A DNA stretch of 64,000 nucleotides, from positions 372,001 to 436,000 of the forward strand of contig NZ_JACXBU010000003.1 in NCBI RefSeq assembly GCF_014700075.1, written 5' to 3'. Shown here piece by piece: positions 46,041 through 55,557 of the stretch. The stretch is from Pseudomonas sp. JM0905a. Its GTDB lineage: Bacteria; Pseudomonadota; Gammaproteobacteria; Pseudomonadales; Pseudomonadaceae. The position numbers and the translations under genes are program-made. Position 1 is the stretch's first letter, and every line of letters begins with the position of its first letter. The notes beneath the pieces were generated by a model. It had not been told where the DNA came from, searched no databases, and was given only the letters and a program-made list of their open reading frames with translations.

Positions 46041-46178
46041 CGCCGGGGTCTTCGGACGCAGCCAGGGGGTGGCTGCCAAGGCGGTGAAGTTTACAGGACG
46101 GGCGGACCCCGTGCCGCAGCGGTTTCACCCTGTGCAACCTTGGGCCTATGATGATCGCTCGTCCGTGGAGGCCCCCCG

Positions 46179-47336
46179 ATGTCCGTTCCAGACCTGAAAT
46201 CCCAGTTCGCCGCGCTGATCGCCACCCCCTCGGTGAGCTGTACCCAGCCCAGTTGGGACCAGTCGAACCAGGCGGTGATCGAGTTGCTGGCCGCCTGGCT
46301 TGGTGACCTTGGTTTCCGCTGCGAGGTCCAGCAGGTCTCGCCGGGCAAGGCCAACTTGCTGGCGACCTACGGCACGGGCCCCGGCGGCCTGGTGCTGGCT
46401 GGCCATAGCGACACGGTGCCTTTCGACGCCGCCCTGTGGAAAACCGACCCGCTCAGGCTGAGTGAAGTCAGCAACCGCTGGTACGGTCTGGGTAGCTGCG
46501 ACATGAAGGGCTTCTTCCCGCTGGTCATCGAGGCCGTGCGTGGTCTGCTGGACCAGCGGTTCCAGCAGCCGCTGATCATCCTCGCCACCTGTGACGAGGA
46601 AAGCTCCATGGCCGGTGCCCGCGCGCTGGCGGAGGCCGGCAGGCCCCTGGGCCGCGCGGCGGTGATCGGTGAACCGACGGGGCTCAAGCCCATCCGCCTG
46701 CACAAGGGGGTGATGATGGAGCGCATCGACATCCTCGGGCAGAGCGGCCACTCCTCCGATCCCAGCCTGGGCCACAGCGCCCTGGAAGCCATGCATGCGG
46801 TGATGAGCGACCTTATCGCCTTGCGTGGCGAATGGCAGCAGGAATTCCGCAATCCGCAATTCACCGTGCCTCAGCCCACGCTGAACCTCGGCTGCATCCA
46901 CGGTGGCGACAACCCCAACCGCATCTGCGGCCAGTGCAGCCTGGAGTTCGACCTGCGCCCGCTGCCGGGCATGAATCCGGACACCTTGCGTGCGGTGATC
47001 CGCCAGCGCCTGCGTCCGGTCGCCGAGCATTACCAGGTGAAGATCGACTTCAAGCCGCTGTTCCCGGCAGTGCCGCCCTTCGAGCAGTCGCCGGAAAGTG
47101 ATCTGGTGCGCCTGGCCGAACGTCTTACCGGCCATACCGCGCAGTCGGTGGCCTTCGGCACCGAAGCACCGTATCTTCAGCAGCTCGGTTGCGAGACCCT
47201 GGTGCTCGGCCCCGGCGACATCGCCTGCGCCCACCAGCCGGACGAGCATCTCGAACTGTCACGGATCGAGCCTACCGTTGCGCTATTGCGCCAGCTCATC
47301 CAGCATTACTGCCTGCAATCCGCCACCAAGTCCTGA
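46179..47336 (+). CDS. argE: Acetylornithine deacetylase
   Basis: 385-residue M20 metallohydrolase. Removes acetate from N-acetylornithine in arginine synthesis. Metal-site motifs: LAGHSDTVPFD, GLGSCDMKGFF, the catalytic glutamate in TCDEESSMAGA, VIGEPTGLKPI, and His near the C-terminus in DIACAHQPDEHLEL. It precedes argA by 116 bases on the same strand, matching PAO1. Pseudomonads usually recycle acetyl groups with ArgJ, so ArgE may serve a salvage role or a related substrate. Confidence 0.95.
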   Translation: MSVPDLKSQFAALIATPSVSCTQPSWDQSNQAVIELLAAWLGDLGFRCEVQQVSPGKANLLATYGTGPGGLVLAGHSDTVPFDAALWKTDPLRLSEVSNRWYGLGSCDMKGFFPLVIEAVRGLLDQRFQQPLIILATCDEESSMAGARALAEAGRPLGRAAVIGEPTGLKPIRLHKGVMMERIDILGQSGHSSDPSLGHSALEAMHAVMSDLIALRGEWQQEFRNPQFTVPQPTLNLGCIHGGDNPNRICGQCSLEFDLRPLPGMNPDTLRAVIRQRLRPVAEHYQVKIDFKPLFPAVPPFEQSPESDLVRLAERLTGHTAQSVAFGTEAPYLQQLGCETLVLGPGDIACAHQPDEHLELSRIEPTVALLRQLIQHYCLQSATKS

Positions 47337-47452
47337 TCAGGAGGGTTTCCGTTGATGCTCATGCGACGACGATAACGCGCCGCCTCACTTTCATTCCCGG
47401 ACAAGCCGGGGATCGCACTCGTCAATTCGCTCTACGACAGGCTCACGGAACC

Positions 47453-48751
47453 ATGCTCGACTACGTCAACTGGCTGCGCCACGCTACCCCATACATCAAC
47501 TCCCACCGGGACTGCACCTTCGTGGTGATGCTGCCCGGCGAGGGTGTCGCTCACCCGAACTTCGGCAATATCGTCCACGACCTGGTGCTGCTGCACAGCA
47601 TGGGCGTGCGCCTGGTGCTTGTGCACGGCTCGCGCCCGCAGATCGAGGCGCGCCTGGCCGCGCGCGGCCTGACCCCGCACTTCCACCGCGACCTGCGGAT
47701 CACCGACGCCCCCACGCTGGAATGCGTGATCGATGCCGTGGGCCAGCTGCGCATTGCCATCGAGGCACGCCTGTCCATGGATATCGCCGCCTCGCCGATG
47801 CAGGGCTCGCGGCTGCGGGTGAGTACCGGCAACTTCGTCACCGCGCGCCCGATCGGCGTCGTTGACGGCATCGACTACCACCACACCGGGGAAGTGCGCC
47901 GGGTGGATCGCAAGGGCATCGGCCGCCTGCTGGACGAGCGCACCATCGTGCTGTTGTCGCCGCTTGGCTACTCGCCCACCGGGGAAATCTTCAACCTCGC
48001 CTGCGAGGACGTGGCCACCCGCGTCGCCATCGACCTGGGAGCGGACAAGCTGATCCTGTTCGGCGCCGAGCGCGGCCTGATCGACGAATCCGGCAAGCTG
48101 GTGCGCGAGCTGCGCCCGCAGCAGGTACCGCCGCACTTGGCGCGCCTGGGCAACAACTACCAGGCCGAGCTGCTCGATGCCGCCGCCCAGGCCTGCCGCG
48201 CCGGGGTCAAGCGCAGCCACATGGTCAGCTATGCCGAGGATGGTTCTCTGCTCACCGAGCTGTTCACCCGCGATGGTGGCGGTACCCTGGTTGACCAGGA
48301 GCAGTTCGAATCCCTGCGCGAAGCCACCATCGACGACGTCGGCGGTCTGATCGACCTGATCACTCCGCTGGAGGACCAGGGCATCCTGGTACGCCGTTCG
48401 CGGGAAGTGCTGGAGCGGGAAATCGAGCAATTCACCATCGTCGAGCGCGATGGCCTGATCATCGCCTGCGCGGCGCTCTATCCCATCGCCGATTCCGACG
48501 CCGGCGAACTGGCTTGCCTGGCGGTGAACCCGGAATACCGCCATGGCGGTCGTGGCGATGAACTGCTGGAACGTATCGAGGAGCGCGCCCGAGCCCTGTG
48601 CCTGAAGACTCTCTACGTCCTCACCACTCGCACCGCTCACTGGTTCCGCGAGCGCGGCTTCCAGCCCAGCGGCGTCGAGCGCCTGCCGGTGGCGCGCGCC
48701 TCGCTGTACAACTTCCAGCGCAATTCGCAGGTCTTCGAGAAGGCACTCTGA
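47453..48751 (+). CDS. argA: N-acetylglutamate synthase
   Basis: 432 residues. First step of arginine synthesis, feedback-inhibited by arginine. The N-terminal amino-acid-kinase fold (LVLVHGSRPQIEARL; SPLGYSPTGEIFNL) is the regulatory part; the C-terminal GNAT domain (LACLAVNPEYRHGGRGDELLERIEERA) transfers acetyl-CoA. ATG 47453 gives the standard start MLDYVNWLRHATPYIN although its ribosome-binding site is weak. Confidence 0.97.
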   Translation: MLDYVNWLRHATPYINSHRDCTFVVMLPGEGVAHPNFGNIVHDLVLLHSMGVRLVLVHGSRPQIEARLAARGLTPHFHRDLRITDAPTLECVIDAVGQLRIAIEARLSMDIAASPMQGSRLRVSTGNFVTARPIGVVDGIDYHHTGEVRRVDRKGIGRLLDERTIVLLSPLGYSPTGEIFNLACEDVATRVAIDLGADKLILFGAERGLIDESGKLVRELRPQQVPPHLARLGNNYQAELLDAAAQACRAGVKRSHMVSYAEDGSLLTELFTRDGGGTLVDQEQFESLREATIDDVGGLIDLITPLEDQGILVRRSREVLEREIEQFTIVERDGLIIACAALYPIADSDAGELACLAVNPEYRHGGRGDELLERIEERARALCLKTLYVLTTRTAHWFRERGFQPSGVERLPVARASLYNFQRNSQVFEKAL

Positions 48752-48758
48752 CAGGCGA

Positions 48759-48776
48759 CCCGGGGCTCTCCCCGGG
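48759..48776. terminator. Hairpin between argA and cyclase gene
   Basis: CCCGGGG pairs perfectly with CCCCGGG (loop CTCT) between convergent genes. Confidence 0.7.
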
Positions 48777-48787
48777 CCGTGTCACGG

Positions 48788-49594
48788 TCAGGGCAGGATG
48801 GCGAATACCCGCGCAGGGAATCCGCTGCCACGGGCGATCTTCGGGAAGCTCACCACGACCAGGGCGCCAGCCTCGGGTAGCTGGTCGAGGTTGGTCAGCA
48901 GCTCAATCTGGTAGTGGTCCTTGCCGAGGATGTAGGACTCCAGCGAGTAATCGTCCTTGCTGGTGGCCAGGCCTGGATCGGTATCGGTGGTTTCATGGCC
49001 TGAAGCGGTGATCTTGCGGGTCTCGTACAGATAGACCAGCACGTCCTTGCTCCAGCCCGGATAGTGGGCCACGCCCTGGGCATCGGCATTCTGCATCTTC
49101 TCCTGGCTCGGCCAACGCTTGGACCAATCGGTGCGCATGGCGACGAAGGCGCCCTCCGGCACCGGGCCGTGCTTGGCTTCCCAGGCTTTCACATCGGCAA
49201 GGCCGAGTACGTAGTCGGGGTTCTTCGCCACCTGTTCGTGGACGTCCAGCACCACCAGCGGCAGCAGCTGCTCCTTCACGTCGATCTGGTCGACGCTGCG
49301 CAAGCCCTTGTGGAAGTGAACCGGCGGATCGATGTGGGTACCCCACTGGCCGACGTGGCTGTAAAGGTCCACCTGGAAGCCGTCTTTGTCCACGGTGTAG
49401 AGCGTCTTGCGCTGTGCGTTCTCGAAGCCCTTCCAATGCGGAATCTGCTCGTCGTAGGCGTGGGTCAGGTCGACCCAGTTCCGGGATTTCAGCGTGCTGT
49501 AAGTATCCCAGAGGCCGGGCTGTGCGGCCTGGGCGAGCAGCGGCAAGGACAGTGCAAGGGCGAGGGCCAGACGGCCCCGTTGATGCTTCGACAT
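48788..49594 (-). CDS. Exported cyclase-family protein (kynurenine formamidase-like)
   Basis: 268 residues. A signal peptide (to about residue 22, ending LLAQA) makes it periplasmic, which is unusual for KynB-like enzymes. The zinc motif HxGTHxDxPxHF appears as HVGQWGTHIDPPVHFHKG. The fold acts on cyclic or N-formyl amides. ATG 49594 follows GAGAAGG at eight bases; codons upstream in the same frame are not coding. It is divergent from an AhpD-like gene and lies between argA and gshA, which are neighbours in PAO1, so the pair looks inserted. Confidence 0.88.
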   Translation of the reverse strand: MSKHQRGRLALALALSLPLLAQAAQPGLWDTYSTLKSRNWVDLTHAYDEQIPHWKGFENAQRKTLYTVDKDGFQVDLYSHVGQWGTHIDPPVHFHKGLRSVDQIDVKEQLLPLVVLDVHEQVAKNPDYVLGLADVKAWEAKHGPVPEGAFVAMRTDWSKRWPSQEKMQNADAQGVAHYPGWSKDVLVYLYETRKITASGHETTDTDPGLATSKDDYSLESYILGKDHYQIELLTNLDQLPEAGALVVVSFPKIARGSGFPARVFAILP

Positions 49595-49676
49595 ATGACC
49601 TTCTCCATGGTGGACGCGGGACGGTGTGGACCGATGCCTATACTGGTCTGGCCCAGAACTTGAGTGGAGTCCAGCG

Positions 49677-50075
49677 GTGTCGTCAAAACACTTGATCGAA
49701 TATGAACATGCCAGTCCGGAAGTACGCGCGGTATTCGAGGACATCATGGCCACCCGCAGGGTGGACCAGGTGAACAACTTCTGGAAGGCGCTGGCGCGGC
49801 ACCCCGAAACCCTGCGCCGGACCTGGGAGAGCCTGAAGGAGGTGATGGCGCCCGACGGCGCCCTCGATCCCCTGACCAAGGAATTGCTCTATATCGCCGT
49901 GAGCGTGACCAACAACTGCGGCTACTGCGTCGCCTCGCACACGGCTGCGGCGCGCAAGGCGGGGATGACGGAGGCGATGCTGGGTGAGCTGATGGCGGTG
50001 ATCGGCATGGCCAATGAAACCAATCGGTTGGCCGTGGGCTACCGGGTGCCGGTGGACGCCGCGTTCGAGGAGTGA
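49677..50075 (+). CDS. AhpD-like / carboxymuconolactone decarboxylase-family protein
   Basis: 132 residues with the redox motif NNCGYCVASHTAAARKAGM, the CxxC-containing helix of AhpD-type peroxidase-related proteins. Probably a small helical disulfide reductase or gamma-carboxymuconolactone-like enzyme. GTG 49677 is chosen because GGAG lies seven bases upstream. TATACT at 49639-49644 may be its -10 box. It is divergent from the exported cyclase. Confidence 0.85.
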   Translation: MSSKHLIEYEHASPEVRAVFEDIMATRRVDQVNNFWKALARHPETLRRTWESLKEVMAPDGALDPLTKELLYIAVSVTNNCGYCVASHTAAARKAGMTEAMLGELMAVIGMANETNRLAVGYRVPVDAAFEE

Positions 50076-50084
50076 TTCAGGCTG

Positions 50085-50122
50085 CCGCTCCGGCAAGGGC
50101 CCGAAGGCCCGTGCCGGAGCGG
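50085..50122. terminator. Long bidirectional terminator hairpin
   Basis: Outer stem CCGCTCCGGCA with TGCCGGAGCGG and inner stem GGGCC with GGCCC form a long interrupted hairpin between the convergent AhpD-like gene and gshA. Confidence 0.85.
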
Positions 50123-50126
50123 ATGC

Positions 50127-51728
50127 TCAGTTACTGATCAAGCCGAGGATGCTCGCCTGGTAGGCGGCGACGAAGGTATCGAAGTCCACTTCCGGCTCGG
50201 CTTCCAGGCGCGCCTGCTCGTCCAGGGACTGACGGGCCATGTTCTCGAAGCGGTCCTGATCCTCGACGGCGAGCGGCTGGCTGCGGAAGTAGTCGGCATG
50301 CTGGCGGCTCTGGCGCAGGGAGAACTGGCTGAAGCTTTCGCCACGCTCGCGCATTTCGGCCAGGACACGTGCCGACGGGGTCAGCTCCGGGTTGGCGACC
50401 TTGACACGCTGGGCGGCCAGGGCCTCGGCGTGTTCCTGGCCACCCTGGGCGGCGTCCAGCAACTCGGCGGTGCGGGCGATGCGGTCGAGCAGCTCATCGG
50501 CCCACTCGGTCAGGCTGGTGGTATGGCCGTGGCGCTGCAGTTGCAGGCCGGGACGGCGACCTTCCTTGACCACACGCTGGAAGTTGTCGGTGGCGCTGCG
50601 GCATTCCTCGCCGGCCATCGGCGGGCTGTCCTGCAGGGCGCAGAACAGCAGGAAGGCATCGAGGAAGCGCGCTTCGGTGAGGTCGATGCCCAGCGGCAGG
50701 AAGGGATTGATGTCGAGGCAGCGCACTTCCACGTACTGCACGCCACGGGCCATCAGCGCCTGTATCGGGCGTTCGCCGGTGTAGGTGACGCGCTTGGGGC
50801 GGATCGACGAGTAGTACTCGTTCTCGATCTGGATGACGTTGGTGTTCAGCTGCACCCATTCGCCGTCCTGCTTGGTGCCGATCTCGGCGTAGGGCGGGTA
50901 GGGCGTGGACACCGCCTGTCGCAGGCTCCCGAGGTAGCTGTCGAGGCTGTTGTAGCAGGGAGTGAGGCCGGCTTGGGCGTTGTTCTGGTAGCCCAGGTCG
51001 CTCATCCGCAGGCTGGTGGCGTAGGGCAGGTACAGGGTGTCGGCGTCCAGGCTGTCGAGGTCATGGGGACGGCCGCGCAGGAAGCTCTTGTCCAGCGCCG
51101 GGGCGGCACCGAACAGGTACATCAGCAGCCAGCTGTAGCGGCGGAAGTTGCGGATCATCGCGATGTAGCGCGCGGACTGGTACTCGCGGTCGCTCTGCGG
51201 ATCGCCTTCGGCCTGCTTGAGCAGCGGCCAGAGCGCCTCGGGCAGGGAATAGTTGTAGTGGATGCCGGCAATGCACTGCATGGTCTTGCCGTAACGCACG
51301 GCCAGGCCCTTGCGGTAGACGTACTTCAGGCGGCCGATGGGCGAGGTGCCGTAGCGGGCGATGGGGATGTCTTCCTCCCCCGGCAGACGGCAGGGCATGG
51401 ACGGGCTCCAGAGCAGTTCGTCGCCAAGCTTGTCCACGGTGAAGCGATGGATCTTCTCCAGGTCCGCCAGGGTCTGCGCCGGATCGGCCTCGGCCGGAGT
51501 GATGAACTCCAGCAGCGATTCGGAATAGTCCGTGGTGATCTGCGCATGGGTCAGGGCCGAGCCCAGGGCAGGGGAGTGTGGCGTCAGCGCCAGTTGGCCA
51601 TTGCCATCGACCCGCAGGCATTCACGCTCGATGCCGTGCAGGCACTGGGTGAGCAGGGGCAGGTTGGCGCGCTCGCCGAGCAAGGCCAGGCGGCGGGAAA
51701 GAAGATCGCTCAATTTGGAATCCTTCAC
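50127..51728 (-). CDS. gshA: Glutamate-cysteine ligase
   Basis: 533 residues, gammaproteobacterial GshA class. First and controlling step of glutathione synthesis. Recognisable motifs: [24 protein letters not shown] near the N-terminus, [14 protein letters not shown], the active-site region [32 protein letters not shown] and [23 protein letters not shown] 51728 gives the expected N-terminus. It lies downstream of the thioesterase and tex genes, same strand, 135-bp gap. Confidence 0.97.
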   Translation of the reverse strand: MKDSKLSDLLSRRLALLGERANLPLLTQCLHGIERECLRVDGNGQLALTPHSPALGSALTHAQITTDYSESLLEFITPAEADPAQTLADLEKIHRFTVDKLGDELLWSPSMPCRLPGEEDIPIARYGTSPIGRLKYVYRKGLAVRYGKTMQCIAGIHYNYSLPEALWPLLKQAEGDPQSDREYQSARYIAMIRNFRRYSWLLMYLFGAAPALDKSFLRGRPHDLDSLDADTLYLPYATSLRMSDLGYQNNAQAGLTPCYNSLDSYLGSLRQAVSTPYPPYAEIGTKQDGEWVQLNTNVIQIENEYYSSIRPKRVTYTGERPIQALMARGVQYVEVRCLDINPFLPLGIDLTEARFLDAFLLFCALQDSPPMAGEECRSATDNFQRVVKEGRRPGLQLQRHGHTTSLTEWADELLDRIARTAELLDAAQGGQEHAEALAAQRVKVANPELTPSARVLAEMRERGESFSQFSLRQSRQHADYFRSQPLAVEDQDRFENMARQSLDEQARLEAEPEVDFDTFVAAYQASILGLISN

Positions 51729-51863
51729 GCGTCGGTCGCCCCAATATGGGGGTGGACCAAGCTGTCTACAAGAGGCGGACTTGGCCGCTGGCCGAAATAA
51801 CTTTCCAGCCGGCGGTTCGCGTTGTCGCTTCGTCCAGAATAGAGCCTTGCCACCACCCCGCGG

Positions 51864-52247
51864 TTACAGCTGAGCGAAGGTGCCTTGTCCCTTGGCGACC
51901 AGCTTGTCGCCCTGCAGCACGTCGGCCTCCACCACCAGCGTGCGTTTGCCCGCATGCAGCACCCGCGCCTTGCAGATCACCTCGCCCTCCGCCACCGGAC
52001 GGATGTAGTTGATCTTGCACTCCAGGGTGGCGCTGCGCCGCTCGAAGCCATGGGTGCTGGTACAGGCCAGCCCCATGGTGATGTCCAGCAGCGAGAAAAT
52101 CGCCCCGCCATGCATGACCTGGCCACGGTTGCGCAGGTGCTCGTCCATGACCAGGCGTGCCTCGGCAATGCCATCGCCGAGGCTTAGCGGCTCGATACCC
52201 AGCAGCTTGCTGTAGGCGCTGGTGGTTTGCTGGTCGGTGAAGTCCAT
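51864..52247 (-). CDS. PaaI-like hotdog-fold thioesterase
   Basis: 127 residues. The hotdog fold is evident from NRGQVMHGGAIFSLLDITMGLAC, the conserved HGG-x(9)-D pattern of PaaI-type acyl-CoA thioesterases, followed by CKINYIRPVAEGEVICKARVLHAGKRTLVVEADV. ATG 52247 is preferred, with a GTG six bases earlier that overlaps the tex stop codon as alternative. Tight coupling to tex indicates co-transcription. Substrate unknown. Confidence 0.9.
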   Translation of the reverse strand: MDFTDQQTTSAYSKLLGIEPLSLGDGIAEARLVMDEHLRNRGQVMHGGAIFSLLDITMGLACTSTHGFERRSATLECKINYIRPVAEGEVICKARVLHAGKRTLVVEADVLQGDKLVAKGQGTFAQL

Positions 52248-52249
52248 CG

Positions 52250-54562
52250 TCACTTCTTCTTGATCTGCTTGGCGTTGGCGAACAGCGATGCCATGGCGCC
52301 GGTCGCCGGCGGAGCGCTGTTGCGCGGGGCGCTCTGCTGCTGGCGCGGCTGGCCGCCCTGGCGACCGCCGCCACGGGGACCTTCGACCTTCTCGCCGGGG
52401 GTGTCGCTCATGCGCATGGACAGGCCGACGCGGTTACGCGGGATGTCCACTTCCATGACCTTCACGCGGACGATGTCGCCGGCCTTGACCACTTCGTACG
52501 GGTCCTTGACGAACTTCTCCGACAGCGCGGAGATGTGCACCAGGCCGTCCTGGTGGACGCCGATGTCGACGAAGGCGCCGAAGTTGGTGACGTTGGTCAC
52601 CACACCTTCCAGCGTCATCCCGGGTTTGAGGTCCTTCAGGCTCTCGACGCCTTCCTGGAACTCGGCGGTCTTGAACTCGGGACGCGGGTCGCGGCCCGGC
52701 TTGTCCAGTTCCTTGAGGATGTCGGTGACGGTGGGCAGGCCGAAGGTTTCGTCTGTGAACTTGGCCGGGTCCAGGCGCTTGAGGAAGCCGGAATCGCCGA
52801 CCAGCGAGCGGATGTCGCGGCCGGTATCGGCGGCGATGCGCTGCACCAGCGGATAGGTTTCCGGGTGCACGGCGGAGGCGTCCAGCGGGTTGTCGCCGTT
52901 CATCACGCGGAGGAAGCCGGCGGCCTGCTCGAAGGTCTTCTCGCCCAGGCGGCTGACTTTCTTCAGCTCGTCGCGGGTCTTGAAGGCGCCGTTGGCGTCA
53001 CGGTAGCTGACGATGTTCTGCGCCAGGGTGGCGTTGAGGCCGGAGATGCGCGCCAGCAGGGCTGCGGACGCAGTGTTCACGTCCACGCCCACGGCGTTCA
53101 CGCAGTCCTCGACCACGGCGTCCAGGCTGCGCGCCAGCTGCACCTGGGACACGTCGTGCTGGTACTGGCCGACGCCAATGGATTTCGGGTCGATCTTCAC
53201 CAGCTCGGCCAGCGGGTCCTGTAGACGGCGGGCGATGGACACGGCGCCACGCAGGGACACGTCCAGGTCCGGGAATTCCTTTGCCGCCAGCTCGGAGGCG
53301 GAGTACACCGATGCGCCGGCCTCGCTGACCATGATCTTGGTCATCTTCAGGGCGGGGAACTTCTTGATCAGTTCGATGGCCAGCTTGTCGGTCTCACGGC
53401 TGGCGGTGCCGTTGCCGATAGCGATCAGGTCGACGCTGTGCTTGGCGCAGAGCTTGCCGAGGATGGCCAGGGTCTCGTCCCACTTGTTGTGCGGTACGTG
53501 GGGGTAGACGGTGGCGGTGTCCAGCAGTTTGCCGGTGGCATCGACCACGGCCACCTTGCAGCCGGTGCGCAGGCCCGGGTCGAGGCCCAGGGTGGCGCGC
53601 GGGCCGGCCGGCGCGGCCAGCAGCAGGTCGTGCAGGTTGCGCGCGAAGACGTTGATGGCTTCGCCTTCGGCGGCTTCGCGCAGCTCGCCCAGCAGGTCGG
53701 TTTCCAGGTGGGTGTAGAGCTTGACCTTCCAGGTCCAGCGCACCACTTCGGCCAGCCACTTGTCGGCGGCGCGGCCCTGGTTCTGGATGCCGAAACGCTC
53801 GCCGATCATCACTTCGCACGGGTGCATGGTGCCCGGCAGCTCTTCGCCGACTTTCAGGGCGATGCTCAGCACACCTTCGTTGCGGCCACGGAAGATCGCC
53901 AGGGCACGGTGCGAGGGCACGCCCTTGAGGTTTTCGTCGTGTTCGAAATAGTCGCTGAACTTGGCGCCTTCCTGTTCCTTGCCGGCCACCAGGCGGGCGC
54001 TGAGGGTGGCGCTGTCCTTGAGGAAGCCGCGCAGGCTGGCGAGCAGGGTGGCGTCTTCGGCGAAGCGCTCCATGAGGATGTACTTGGCGCCTTCGAGCAC
54101 GGCCTTGACGTCGGCGAAGCCTTTTTCCGCGTCGATGAAACGCTCGGCTTCGGCCTCCGGGGCCAGGGACGGGTCGTTGAACAGCGCGTCGGCCAGCTCG
54201 CCGAGGCCAGCTTCCAGGGCGATCTGGCCCTTGGTGCGGCGCTTCTGCTTATAGGGCAGGTAGAGGTCTTCGAGGCGGGTCTTGGTGTCGGCGAGCTTGA
54301 TTTCGCGTTCCAGTTCCGGCGTCAGTTTGCCCTGCTCGGTGATGCTGGCGAGGATCGCGCCGCGGCGATCTTCCATTTCGCGCAGGTAGCGCAGGCGTTC
54401 TTCCAGGGTACGCAGCTGGGTATCGTCGAGGCTGCCGGTGACTTCTTTCCGGTAACGGGCGATGAAGGGGACGGTAGAACCCTCGTCCAGCAGTTCCACG
54501 GCGGCGGCGACCTGTTGCGGGCGCACGCCCAGTTCTTCAGCGATGCGGTTGTTGATATCCAT
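52250..54562 (-). CDS. tex: Tex family transcription accessory protein (S1 RNA-binding)
   Basis: 770 residues. N-terminal helix-turn-helix part ([40 protein letters not shown] split over 1-40), YqgF-like RNase fold ([17 protein letters not shown]), helix-hairpin-helix region ([20 protein letters not shown]), and a C-terminal S1 domain ([21 protein letters not shown]). It ends with a basic glycine/glutamine-rich tail. Tex is cytoplasmic, binds RNA and RNA polymerase and affects toxin or stress genes. ATG 54562 fits the family start. Confidence 0.96.
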   Translation of the reverse strand: MDINNRIAEELGVRPQQVAAAVELLDEGSTVPFIARYRKEVTGSLDDTQLRTLEERLRYLREMEDRRGAILASITEQGKLTPELEREIKLADTKTRLEDLYLPYKQKRRTKGQIALEAGLGELADALFNDPSLAPEAEAERFIDAEKGFADVKAVLEGAKYILMERFAEDATLLASLRGFLKDSATLSARLVAGKEQEGAKFSDYFEHDENLKGVPSHRALAIFRGRNEGVLSIALKVGEELPGTMHPCEVMIGERFGIQNQGRAADKWLAEVVRWTWKVKLYTHLETDLLGELREAAEGEAINVFARNLHDLLLAAPAGPRATLGLDPGLRTGCKVAVVDATGKLLDTATVYPHVPHNKWDETLAILGKLCAKHSVDLIAIGNGTASRETDKLAIELIKKFPALKMTKIMVSEAGASVYSASELAAKEFPDLDVSLRGAVSIARRLQDPLAELVKIDPKSIGVGQYQHDVSQVQLARSLDAVVEDCVNAVGVDVNTASAALLARISGLNATLAQNIVSYRDANGAFKTRDELKKVSRLGEKTFEQAAGFLRVMNGDNPLDASAVHPETYPLVQRIAADTGRDIRSLVGDSGFLKRLDPAKFTDETFGLPTVTDILKELDKPGRDPRPEFKTAEFQEGVESLKDLKPGMTLEGVVTNVTNFGAFVDIGVHQDGLVHISALSEKFVKDPYEVVKAGDIVRVKVMEVDIPRNRVGLSMRMSDTPGEKVEGPRGGGRQGGQPRQQQSAPRNSAPPATGAMASLFANAKQIKKK

Positions 54563-54623
54563 TGAAAACACCTGCATGGGCGGCAGCCCGGGTCGGGTCA
54601 CGGCGGCTACCGCAGAAAAACAG

Positions 54624-54647
54624 ACCGGCGAGCCAGGGCTCGCCGGT
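54624..54647. other. Palindrome in the tex-amgR divergent gap
   Basis: ACCGGCGAGC and GCTCGCCGGT form a perfect 10-bp stem with a 4-base loop, 62 bases from the tex start. It could be an operator or a 5'-UTR hairpin. GATAAT at 54751-54756 is a possible -10 for amgR. Confidence 0.5.
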
Positions 54648-54782
54648 GATGAAAGGCGCCGCATTATAAACACCGAGTTTCGAAGGGTAGGGAACCGTTC
54701 GGGGAAAAATCTGCTAACAATGGGCAAGCCGCTACGCGCTGCCGGCAGGCGATAATGCGCGGCTTGCACAACAGGAGAAAAC

Positions 54783-55514
54783 ATGAGCAGCAACCCGACC
54801 GCTGAAGGCGAAAAGATCCTCATAGTCGATGACGACGCCCGTCTGCGGCGCCTTCTCGAGCGCTTCCTCGACGAGCAGGGCTTTCGCGTGCGCGCCGTGG
54901 AGAACGTCGAGCAGATGGATCGCCTGCTGGCTCGCGAACTCTTCAACCTGGTGGTGCTGGACCTGATGCTCCCCGGCGAAGACGGCCTGTCGGCCTGCCG
55001 CCGCCTGCGTGCGTCCAACAACCAGGTGCCGATCATCATGCTCACCGCCAAGGGCGACGAGACCAGCCGCATCCAGGGCCTGGAACTGGGTGCCGACGAT
55101 TACCTGGCCAAGCCGTTCAACCCCCGCGAGTTGCTGGCGCGGATCAAGGCCGTGCTGCGCCGCCAGGCGCCGCAGGTACCGGGTGCCCCGGCCAGCGAGG
55201 ACGAGAGTGTCAGCTTCGGTGAGTACGAGCTGTCGCTCGCCACCCGCGAGCTGAAGAAAGGCGACGATGTGCAGATGCTCACCACCGGTGAGTTCGCCGT
55301 GCTCAAGGCGCTGGTCCAGCACGCCCGCGAGCCGCTGACCCGCGACAAACTGATGAACCTGGCCCGTGGCCGCGAGTGGGACGCCCTGGAGCGCTCCATC
55401 GACGTGCAGATCTCTCGTCTGCGCCGGCTGATCGAACCGGACCCTTCCAAGCCGCGCTATATCCAGACCGTCTGGGGCGTCGGCTACGTGTTCGTGCCCG
55501 ATGGCAACAAGTGA
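54783..55514 (+). CDS. amgR: OmpR-family response regulator AmgR
   Basis: 243 residues. Receiver domain with phospho-acceptor Asp60 ([12 protein letters not shown]), acidic pocket VDDD at 15-18 and Lys in YLAKPFNP; then a winged-helix DNA-binding domain ([11 protein letters not shown]...[15 protein letters not shown]...[11 protein letters not shown]). Homologue of OmpR; in P. aeruginosa AmgRS governs envelope stress and aminoglycoside tolerance. The sensor kinase gene follows immediately. ACAGGAG precedes the start. Confidence 0.96.
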   Translation: MSSNPTAEGEKILIVDDDARLRRLLERFLDEQGFRVRAVENVEQMDRLLARELFNLVVLDLMLPGEDGLSACRRLRASNNQVPIIMLTAKGDETSRIQGLELGADDYLAKPFNPRELLARIKAVLRRQAPQVPGAPASEDESVSFGEYELSLATRELKKGDDVQMLTTGEFAVLKALVQHAREPLTRDKLMNLARGREWDALERSIDVQISRLRRLIEPDPSKPRYIQTVWGVGYVFVPDGNK

Positions 55515-55557
55515 GCGCGCGGCGGGGGTTCCCGCCGCCGGGCAACCCAGGGTGGTG

